From Agrobacterium fabrum (GTDB taxonomy: Bacteria; Pseudomonadota; Alphaproteobacteria; Rhizobiales; Rhizobiaceae): a DNA stretch of 6,103 bases. A program made the position numbers and the translations under genes. The stretch lies in NCBI GenBank assembly GCA_003241215.1, contig QFOL01000355.1:1-6103 (forward strand), written 5' to 3'. Numbering within the stretch: position 1 is the stretch's first letter; every line of letters starts with the position of its first letter. Below the pieces are notes generated by a model. That model saw nothing but the letters and a program-made list of their open reading frames with translations, was not told where the DNA came from and did no database searches. Below are positions 1 through 4,965 of the stretch, in pieces.

Positions 1-99
1 CACCCCGGACTTGATCCGGGGTCCAGGGCGATCAAGTCCTTGATCGCGGGAGAGTCCTTTCACGGCGCAGACGCGCCGTGGCTGGATGCCGGATCAAGT
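1..99. repeat. Host-side palindromic (REP/BIME-like) repeat, cut at the prophage end
   Basis: Three perfect inverted repeats are visible: CCCCGGA/TCCGGGG (3-9/15-21, 5-nt loop), CGATCAAG/CTTGATCG (29-36/39-46, 2-nt loop) and CACGGCGC/GCGCCGTG (61-68/73-80, 4-nt loop). In addition, 10-26 matches the reverse complement of 82-98 at 15 of 17 positions, so the outer arms pair across the whole element. From memory, elements of this kind (CTTGATCCGG...TCCAG arms) are scattered through rhizobial intergenic regions, and the second arm normally goes on to complete its own small palindrome (ATGCCGGATCAAG followed by TCCGGCAT). Here that continuation is missing after T99, where AT-richer phage sequence begins. 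I infer that the prophage inserted into the element. Confidence 0.7.
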
Positions 100-145
100 T
101 GTAGCGCGCAAAATCTATTGGCAGGAAATGCAAAATCAGTTGGCA
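100..145 (+). repeat. Phage right end with two 22-bp-spaced transposase-site-like repeats (R1/R2)
   Basis: Reading inward from the host junction, the phage starts TGTAGCGCGCAAAA, which resembles the start of the Mu right end as I remember it (TGAAGCGGCGCACGAAAA). Two direct repeats follow: GCAAAATCTATTGGCA at 108-123 and GCAAAATCAGTTGGCA at 130-145. They match at 14 of 16 positions and have a period of exactly 22 bp. In Mu, the MuA sites R1 and R2 abut as 22-bp units at the right end, whereas the left-end sites are spaced apart, so the spacing points to a right end. A third copy at the next 22-bp step is absent. An overlapping hairpin (GGCAA/TTGCC, 142-146/152-156) contains a partial inverted copy of the motif. 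The second repeat runs into the 3' end of the terminal gene. Confidence 0.7.
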
Positions 146-525
146 ACAATTTTGCCGCGCTCGGAGCGCTGTTTTATGCGCAGCGTTTCCCAATATCGAT
201 AGGCCGCTGTTCGGGAGGGTGTGCGGGCTGCGCCGAACCTCTTCTTGCACTCTTTAAGTAGACTTGCAACGGACTTTAATCCAAAGCCACCCGCCAAGAA
301 AACAGCAACTTCAGGATCGCGGGTAATCAGAGATCGCGAGGGTTTGATGAGTTGGCGATTATTAAGATGCCATTCCGCCAACTGGCGGCTCTCATCGATC
401 AGCCGATTGTAATCGACAAGGGGGATTGTGACGAACTCAGGCGCACAGGAACGGCAGACAGAGCAAGCAGCACCGGATGGTGCTGCTGCCGCGTCTTCAA
501 TGTCGTTCCGACGCCTGCGGCTCAT
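136..525 (-). CDS. Small putative DNA-binding (HTH-like) phage protein, last gene before the phage end
   Basis: This 129-residue protein is not assigned to a named family. The N-terminus is basic (SRRRR, residues 2-6), then an Ala-rich stretch and a CxxCxxC cluster (Cys21, 24, 27). Next comes a VTIPLVDYNRLI segment like the short strand-helix motif seen in many small phage proteins. The second half (DPEVAVFLAGGFGLKSVASLL...RFGAARTPSRTAAYRYWETLR) reads like a helix-turn-helix: a helix, a short turn, then a Ser/Arg-rich recognition-type helix. It recalls HTH proteins of rhizobial Mu-like phages, and more loosely Mu gp27 (DUF3486). The start ATG at 525 sits in an ATGA overlap with a stop codon at 522-524 that closes the -1 frame of gpI, which suggests translational coupling; its own ribosome site is weak (AAGAAG). 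The stop lies inside the second end repeat. Function is unknown; terminase-small-subunit-like or regulatory roles are guesses. Confidence 0.7.
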   Translation of the reverse strand: MSRRRRNDIEDAAAAPSGAACSVCRSCAPEFVTIPLVDYNRLIDESRQLAEWHLNNRQLIKPSRSLITRDPEVAVFLAGGFGLKSVASLLKECKKRFGAARTPSRTAAYRYWETLRIKQRSERGKIVAN

Positions 526-692
526 ACTTCAAGCTTCTTGGGGTCGATACCAAGCGCCAACGCGAGCTTGTGGCCTTCGGCGCTCAGAGTGAGCGAGCGC
601 CCGGTGATGGCAAGAACGTCCAGTTCGCGGCTGCGCTCTTCCATCTCGCATACGGCGTTCCATTCTTGGCGCAGTACTCTTCCAGCAAAGAT
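522..692 (-). pseudogene. Displaced C-terminal coding segment of gpI in the -1 frame
   Basis: After a stop at 695-693 this frame stays open to a TGA at 524-522 and translates to a segment ending LTLSAEGHKLALALGIDPKKLEV. That ending has the usual look of a gpI C-terminus (Leu-Thr, then a helix, then LGI/LGL plus a short acidic-basic tail). In contrast, the gpI frame itself degenerates after about GTPYA (residue 262) into a Trp/Pro/Ser-rich tail. The stop of this frame also overlaps the next gene's ATG as ATGA, the normal operon junction for this phage. I infer that gpI originally finished here and that one base was lost (or two gained) between roughly 690 and 586. No canonical -1 slippery heptamer is visible, so programmed frameshifting is less likely. 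A separate 40-residue gene from the ATG at 644 is possible but lacks a good ribosome site. Confidence 0.55.
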
Positions 693-958
693 TCATCAAT
701 GCTCGCCAGTGTGATTAAGAAGTCGCGGAGCGCGGGTTGGGCCGAACCCGTGACGATAGCCTGATCCACCCGCGCTTCAATTCGCCTGTCGCGGTCCGTT
801 ACCACCTGTCCCGAAAGCTTTTTTGTGGTTCGAGCGAGGCCAGAAATCATAGCATCGGCATTTTCCGCCTTGGCGGAAAGTGTCGCAATCTTCGCAATGA
901 TTTCGTCACTGCTGGCGTCAGGCTTGACGCCGAGCGCTTCTAAAATCTTGGGGTCCAC
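584..958 (-). CDS. Internal in-frame start in gpI: scaffold-only product (Mu gpZ-like)
   Basis: Inside the gpI gene, a GTG at 958-956 (codon 160) is preceded by AAGGA (970-966) with a 7-nt spacing, one of the best ribosome sites in the window. The product would start (M/V)DPKILEALGVKPDASSDEIIAKI and consist only of the second, helical domain. In Mu, gene Z lies in frame within the 3' part of I and encodes the scaffold without the protease, so the arrangement has a direct precedent. The start falls exactly where the protease domain ends and the VD-x-x-x-L-x-x-LG scaffold domain begins, after a charged linker (SRKEKET). The C-terminus shares the frameshift problem of full-length gpI. Whether it is translated is inferred only from the ribosome site. 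Confidence 0.5.
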   Translation of the reverse strand: MDPKILEALGVKPDASSDEIIAKIATLSAKAENADAMISGLARTTKKLSGQVVTDRDRRIEARVDQAIVTGSAQPALRDFLITLASIDESLLEEYCAKNGTPYARWKSAAANWTFLPSPGARSL

Positions 959-1435
959 CGTTGTTTCCTTTTCTTTGCGGGAGACATCCGCCGATGCGAC
1001 AGCGGGCATAGAGAGTGCAGGCGCTGCGACTAGCGCGGCGGAATGAAGCCAGACTGCAACGCCGTTATCTCCTACCTTCAGCGTTGGGGAGATGTAGCGG
1101 TGAGTTTTTTCGGCGATAATGCGAGCGCCTTCCTTCAACCACGAGACGCGCCCCCACAAGCCATCGTCACGCGCCTGCAATTCCTCGATCCAGCCAACTG
1201 CCGGGGCATTGTCACCATTGGCTGCACGTTTGACAGTGGCGTGGTCGGTATCTACCGGTACGTAGATGCCATCGGCCTTGAAGCGCTCAACCAGCGTTTC
1301 CGGATCGATATTGAACTTCCGGCCGTCGCGGGCCGTAAGCTTTCCGCGTGGGGCGATCTTGATCCACGCGGGGGTGTTGTTTTCATCGGCTGCGGCGGCG
1401 AAAAGGGCTATATCGGTTACGATATTTTCGTGCAT
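584..1435 (-). CDS. Mu gpI-like head maturation protease/scaffold, C-terminus probably frameshifted
   Basis: The 283-residue product matches the Mu I family (gp32 protease with C-terminal scaffold). Conserved landmarks are WIKIAPRG (24-31), RDGR (36-39), VDTDH (61-65, usually D-x-D-H), PAVGWI (78-83), GLWGRVSW (92-99) and RYISP (113-117, usually Y-L/F-S-P). The usual L-T-N-x-P block appears as ALVAAPAL (134-141). A second domain from about residue 160 (VDPKILEALGV...) is predicted helical scaffold. The protease would assemble inside the procapsid, cleave the scaffold and then itself. The ATG at 1435 is preceded by GAGG (1448-1445, 9-nt spacing) that overlaps the gpT stop. The length is below Mu gpI (about 360 residues), and the last 20 or so residues look out of frame; continuing in the -1 frame to 522 would give about 304 residues. 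Gene order is reversed relative to Mu, where I precedes T. Confidence 0.88.
   Translation of the reverse strand: MHENIVTDIALFAAAADENNTPAWIKIAPRGKLTARDGRKFNIDPETLVERFKADGIYVPVDTDHATVKRAANGDNAPAVGWIEELQARDDGLWGRVSWLKEGARIIAEKTHRYISPTLKVGDNGVAVWLHSAALVAAPALSMPAVASADVSRKEKETTVDPKILEALGVKPDASSDEIIAKIATLSAKAENADAMISGLARTTKKLSGQVVTDRDRRIEARVDQAIVTGSAQPALRDFLITLASIDESLLEEYCAKNGTPYARWKSAAANWTFLPSPGARSL
966..970 (-). promoter_or_regulatory. Internal Shine-Dalgarno for the scaffold-only start
   Basis: AAGGA, in the purine-rich context AAAGAAAAGGAAA, lies 7 nt before the GTG at 958. It lies inside the gpI coding region, where Lys-Glu codons (KEKE) could produce such a run by chance, so it is supportive, not conclusive. 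Confidence 0.5.
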
Positions 1436-1446
1436 GACTGACGGCC

Positions 1447-2334
1447 TCAGACGCTCGATTTGATGATCTGGAGAAGATTGGCGTCAGTGTTGGTCGATCC
1501 GCCGATCGTCGTGGAAAGAAGGATGTCGCGAGCCTTGAAGAAATTCCCGGCACCAACCACGATGTGCGTCGGCGCAATGCCGAGCTTCATGCCCTTATCG
1601 CCGGTAAACTCGCTCATGGCGGTATACGCCGCCCGAATATTTGCGGAGTTCAGTTCAGCCTTGGAGCCGAAGGCCAACTGCCACAAGCCAAAGCCGCAAT
1701 TGACGCGGGCGCGAATGCCATACAGGTATTCATCCGAGAGGAATACCTTGGTATCTTTGTCGCTCGTGACCGTCTGGAAATCGTATTTTTCGCGGTCCTG
1801 CCAGACGATGGGTTTCACACCTCGCGAGAGATCGAGCAGGTACCACGGCTCCCCGTTACCGTCCTGCATATTCGATACGTAAGCCGAATTCCCGTTATCG
1901 TCAGGCAACTGTGGGTGCTCGGCGTCGAAGAAATTCTGACCATCATAGCAGTCGACCTCAAATCCATTGTCCAAAAGGTCGAAAATCAGCGTGTCGGGGT
2001 GCTGCTTGGCGGTCCGGCCCATCTCCTGAAACATCGGCTTGTAAATGCCGACGCGATCATCGGAGATATCGTCACGGCTGACAGATACGGTGCTTTCAAA
2101 TTTGCGGTTACGTATCTTGAAGCCGTGCGACGACAGGGCCTTTACTTGGCGGTCGCCAACCCATTCGCGAAGCTTGGGGAACTGGCCGAACCAGCCGTAT
2201 TCTTCTTCGGCAGTGTTGCTGGTCACGGTCATGGCCAGCGTGTCCTTATGGCTCACCGTACCGTCGAAACTTTCGTTATAGACGGTTTGAAAGCCCTTAA
2301 AGACCAGTCCGAGATTAGCGTCATTGATCATCAT
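1447..2334 (-). CDS. Mu gpT-like major head (capsid) protein
   Basis: The 295-residue protein begins MMINDANLGLVFKGFQTVYNESF, the characteristic N-terminus of the Mu major head subunit family (gpT, about 305 residues in Mu). Further landmarks are FPKLREWVGDRQVKAL, the Y-x-x-FQEMGRTAKQHPD segment, FDAEHP, the WYLLDLSRGVKPIVWQDREKYDF strand and, near the end, LGIAPTHIVVGAGN. It forms the HK97-fold capsid shell. The reading frame extends upstream, but the ATG at 2334 is chosen because AAGGA (2347-2343) lies 8 nt before it and because the family starts M-I-x-x-A-N-L; the ATG at 2331 is an equal alternative on protein grounds. The start lies 2 nt after the stop of the Mor-like gene, so translation is probably coupled. 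The C-terminus (NLLQIIKSSV) ends slightly earlier than the -VSPxLA style endings I recall, without clear truncation. Confidence 0.9.
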   Translation of the reverse strand: MMINDANLGLVFKGFQTVYNESFDGTVSHKDTLAMTVTSNTAEEEYGWFGQFPKLREWVGDRQVKALSSHGFKIRNRKFESTVSVSRDDISDDRVGIYKPMFQEMGRTAKQHPDTLIFDLLDNGFEVDCYDGQNFFDAEHPQLPDDNGNSAYVSNMQDGNGEPWYLLDLSRGVKPIVWQDREKYDFQTVTSDKDTKVFLSDEYLYGIRARVNCGFGLWQLAFGSKAELNSANIRAAYTAMSEFTGDKGMKLGIAPTHIVVGAGNFFKARDILLSTTIGGSTNTDANLLQIIKSSV

Positions 2335-2335
2335 T

Positions 2336-2866
2336 TCAGTTTTCCTTGTCTGAGAAGTTCGGCCCGGATCCCAAAAGGAGTTGGCGAACGATGTTCGCAC
2401 CCTTCACCTCGGAATAAGTGAAATTGTTCGAGCGCGGAGCTTTCCAATCTCCTATTTTCTCGCCACGCGCTAACATTTCGGCGCGGCGACGATGAACAGT
2501 GCGCATATGCACGCCAGTCAGATAACAAACCTCGCGAACGGTCATACCGTCCTTGCGCAGGAGTTCTTCAATCCTGTTTTTGAGGCTTTTCTCGATACTT
2601 TTCGCGCCTAGTGGCACCTTGATCATTTGACGAGCTGTGCCGACAGCGCACGCGCTAGAAATCTTTCTTGCGACCTCCATGCCGACATAGCGTGCCAACT
2701 GTGATCGCGTTGTAAGGCTCCCAAGCTTAGGGAGTATGATTTGGTTTCCACCAGCCACCTGAATGAGATGATCAGCTACGTCATCACCGGCGACTTCCCG
2801 GATCATCTCAAAAAGGGTCTGATCATCGTCGTCGTCGCCAATGGTAATCAGTTTCTTTTTCGTCAT
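2336..2866 (-). CDS. Mor/C-type transcription activator-like protein
   Basis: The 176-residue protein has the hallmarks of the Mor/C activator family of Mu. FEMIREVAGDDVADHLIQVAGGNQIILPK (19-47) corresponds to the Mor dimerisation region with its GG-x-x-(I/L)-x-(I/L)-P strand. A second, weaker copy follows: LARYVGMEVARKI...MIKVPLG (57-87). A helix-turn-helix (MTVREVCYLTGVHMRTVHRRRAEM, 108-131) comes next, then a 45-residue tail not expected in Mor. An Asp run (DDDDD, 11-15) lies near the N-terminus. Mor activates Mu middle transcription and C activates late genes, both by binding promoters next to RNA polymerase. The ATG overlaps the tape measure stop as ATGA and has GAGG (2875-2872) 5 nt upstream. 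Its place between a tape measure gene and the major head gene is unexpected for a regulator; an assembly or terminase-like DNA-binding role is the alternative. Confidence 0.72.
   Translation of the reverse strand: MTKKKLITIGDDDDDQTLFEMIREVAGDDVADHLIQVAGGNQIILPKLGSLTTRSQLARYVGMEVARKISSACAVGTARQMIKVPLGAKSIEKSLKNRIEELLRKDGMTVREVCYLTGVHMRTVHRRRAEMLARGEKIGDWKAPRSNNFTYSEVKGANIVRQLLLGSGPNFSDKEN
2341..2347 (-). promoter_or_regulatory. Shine-Dalgarno for gpT inside the end of the Mor-like gene
   Basis: AAGGAAA ends 6 nt before the ATG at 2334, and its AAGGA core is 8 nt away. It is embedded in the last codons of the upstream gene (DKEN). It fixes the gpT start at 2334 against the longer upstream reading frame that would begin inside the regulator gene. 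Confidence 0.7.
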
Positions 2867-4965
2867 GCGAGCCTCGGACCAAGATCGTAGAAGGAGCGGG
2901 AGCGCGCTTGTTCGATAGCGCGAGCCTGTTCGCGGCGTGCCTTGACCGCCGCCAGTTTGGGGTTTGGCGACACGATGTTTTGCGTCAGGCGAACGTTGCT
3001 CGACTGCTGCAGCGAGGAGTGCTTTTCCGGGGCGCTGGTAGTGCCAGGGGCTGGCGAGGCCGGGGCAATCACGGGGGAAATCGTTGGCGTAACAGTAATG
3101 CCAAGAATGGCGCGCAGTTCGTCCGCAATGGACTTTGCCTCGCTCTTTGCCTGCTCTCCGCCCTTCGTCAGACCGGCGTTGTAGCCGTCCATGGCCGCTT
3201 CCGCTGACGGGCGCAGATCAATGCCAAGCTGCCTTTTGAGATCAAATCCCGGTTCTGCCGCAGAGCCGAAAAGCAGGCGCTTCCATGCCGGTGGCCTGTC
3301 CTGTGCCGGGGCTTTCGGCTGTTTGGGAATATGGCCCACGATAGCGTCAATGGTGCGCTGACGCTCAACCGCATCTTCTCCCCTTTCCAGCGCATCGGAA
3401 GCATCCTTGGCAATGCGCGTCAGCGGGGAAAGAGCCGGGGCAGCGGTATTCTTTATCCGTTGGGAAACATTGGACAAAAGGCGCTGTTTCTGGAAATTGA
3501 GGTTGCCCGTGCTGACCTCGTATTTTTCATCGAGAACCCCTTTCGAGTTCTCCATTTCGGCCATCAGCTTTTCGATCTTGTCCATATCGTCGAAGATGGC
3601 GCGGTAGGCCACGGCGGCGGTATCGTTGCCGCCGAGCGTGTCCGAGAATTTTTCTTCGTCACTGCCAACGGCTGCGCGCAGCCGCTTCAGGATCGCCATA
3701 ACCGGGTCTTTACCCTTGGCTTCTGCGGCGCTCTTCTCGCCTAAAATATCAACGCCGATCTTCGAAGCACGCTCGCGAACAGTCGGCGAGACCATATCCG
3801 AAAGCATGGCTTCCAGTGAGGTCGATGCTTCATCAGAAGACCCACTGCGTTCGCGAACCGATTGTGCGAAAGCCGCCGCCATGCGCACGCCCTCCATGCC
3901 CTTCGATCCACGCGCAGCAAGGCGCGAAAGGATGGCAGGAAAGTTCCGCGACATGTCCTTGACTTCGAACTTACCGGCATTGCCGCCCATAACCACGGTA
4001 TCGTAGGCAGCGGGCATTTGATCGGACTGGATACCCATGTTCTGGCGCAACGCTACGGTAAGGTTGGCGGCGGCTTCAGGCTCAGATTCGGTTGCGGTGG
4101 CAAATTTGACGGCGTTATCCGTCATCGACGCAGCCTCGGAACTCGGCAGGCCGCCAGCCTGCAATCCGCCGAAGACGGTTTGTGCAGCCTGATTGCCAAT
4201 GCCGCGCCTCGCGCCGATCTGCGCCAACAAGGCGTCGATCCGCTTTTGATCCACCTCGCTATAGCCACCCGTGATGCGCAGGAAGTCGCTTCGCTGTTCA
4301 TCTGCCGCTGCCGCATCGATCGCAACGCCAGCACCGACAACGCCCACGCCCGCAAGGCCACCGGACATATAGGCCGCGCCCGTGCCGAGCGCCAAAGGTA
4401 CATTCAACTGGTCAAGAATGCCCCCTGCCACGGAACCGGCACTGCCGCCGCCGCCACTCCCCGGAACACGCACAGGCCCGCCAGTTGCCTTTCCGGACGC
4501 AACGCCACGCGCACTGTGAAGCCGCTGCCTCATTTCACTTGCCGCCGCGCCAACGCGATTGATCGCCTGTTCAGCTTCGCGGGCATCGGCCTTCAAGCCG
4601 TCGAAGGAGCCATTGCCGACCGTTCCGAGCTTTTGGCGCAGTTCGTCCGCCTCGCGCCCGATAACACCGATGCGAACTTTCGCTTCCGTCGCAGACTTGC
4701 CGATCTTGTCGAGGTTGCCCGAAAGCGCACCGTTCTTGGTCTGGCCCAAGCGCTCTGCGGCAGCGCGCAGTTCCTTGACATCCCTTTCCGCGCCGGTCGC
4801 AGACTTGCCGATCTTGTCGAGGTTGCCCGAAAGCGCGCCGCTTTTGGTTTGGCCCAAGCGTTCAGCGGCGGCGCGCAGTTCCTTCAGGTCTTTTTCGGCT
4901 TCATTGGCGGGCTTGGAGAGCTGGTTAACCAGCCGCAACCGCATCGATACATCCATACCGCTCAC
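2863..4965 (-). CDS. Phage tail tape measure protein
   Basis: With a GTG start at 4965 the product has 700 residues. It begins MSGMDVSMRLRLVNQLSKPANEAEKDL, a familiar tape measure N-terminus in rhizobial Mu-like phages. The first 150 or so residues are charged, coiled-coil-like and contain a 36-residue tandem duplication (29-64, 65-100). A Gly-rich linker (about 162-181) leads to a hydrophobic segment (about 190-221, NVPLALGTGAAYMSGGLAGVGVVGAGVAI) and then the conserved tape-measure core (GGLPSSEAASMTDNAVKFATA, DMSRNFPAIL, LEAMLSDMVSPTVRERASKIGVD). A Pro/Ala/Thr-rich stretch precedes the basic C-terminus. The protein sets tail length and travels inside the tube. The GTG forms a GTGA overlap with the E' stop and has AAAAGGA (4980-4974) 8 nt upstream, better than the ATG at 4956 (17-nt spacing). 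In Mu the next gene would be N; here a Mor-like gene follows by ATGA overlap. Confidence 0.92.
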   Translation of the reverse strand: MSGMDVSMRLRLVNQLSKPANEAEKDLKELRAAAERLGQTKSGALSGNLDKIGKSATGAERDVKELRAAAERLGQTKNGALSGNLDKIGKSATEAKVRIGVIGREADELRQKLGTVGNGSFDGLKADAREAEQAINRVGAAASEMRQRLHSARGVASGKATGGPVRVPGSGGGGSAGSVAGGILDQLNVPLALGTGAAYMSGGLAGVGVVGAGVAIDAAAADEQRSDFLRITGGYSEVDQKRIDALLAQIGARRGIGNQAAQTVFGGLQAGGLPSSEAASMTDNAVKFATATESEPEAAANLTVALRQNMGIQSDQMPAAYDTVVMGGNAGKFEVKDMSRNFPAILSRLAARGSKGMEGVRMAAAFAQSVRERSGSSDEASTSLEAMLSDMVSPTVRERASKIGVDILGEKSAAEAKGKDPVMAILKRLRAAVGSDEEKFSDTLGGNDTAAVAYRAIFDDMDKIEKLMAEMENSKGVLDEKYEVSTGNLNFQKQRLLSNVSQRIKNTAAPALSPLTRIAKDASDALERGEDAVERQRTIDAIVGHIPKQPKAPAQDRPPAWKRLLFGSAAEPGFDLKRQLGIDLRPSAEAAMDGYNAGLTKGGEQAKSEAKSIADELRAILGITVTPTISPVIAPASPAPGTTSAPEKHSSLQQSSNVRLTQNIVSPNPKLAAVKARREQARAIEQARSRSFYDLGPRLA
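4688..4903 (-). repeat. 108-bp tandem duplication inside the tape measure gene
   Basis: Two adjacent 108-bp copies (4688-4795 and 4796-4903) encode the 36-residue unit ELRAAAERLGQTK(S/N)GALSGN continuing LDKIGKSAT. The longest identical run is 41 bp (4688-4728 against 4796-4836). Divergence is mostly at third codon positions, with more change towards 4774-4795, so the duplication is not brand new and remains under protein-level constraint. The unit is close to a whole number of helical turns, consistent with lengthening a coiled coil. A more distant third relative (READELRQKLGTVGNGSFDGL) follows in the protein. Confidence 0.9.

Noticed and set aside
522..644. Separate 40-residue gene between gpI and the terminal gene
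   Set aside because: The ATG at 644 has no properly spaced ribosome site and the peptide reads like the usual end of gpI, so a frameshifted gpI tail is the simpler reading.
1564..2421. 285-codon plus-strand open frame opposite the gpT gene
   Set aside because: The minus strand here carries a clear gpT homologue with a good ribosome site; the plus frame lacks one and resembles no protein that I know.
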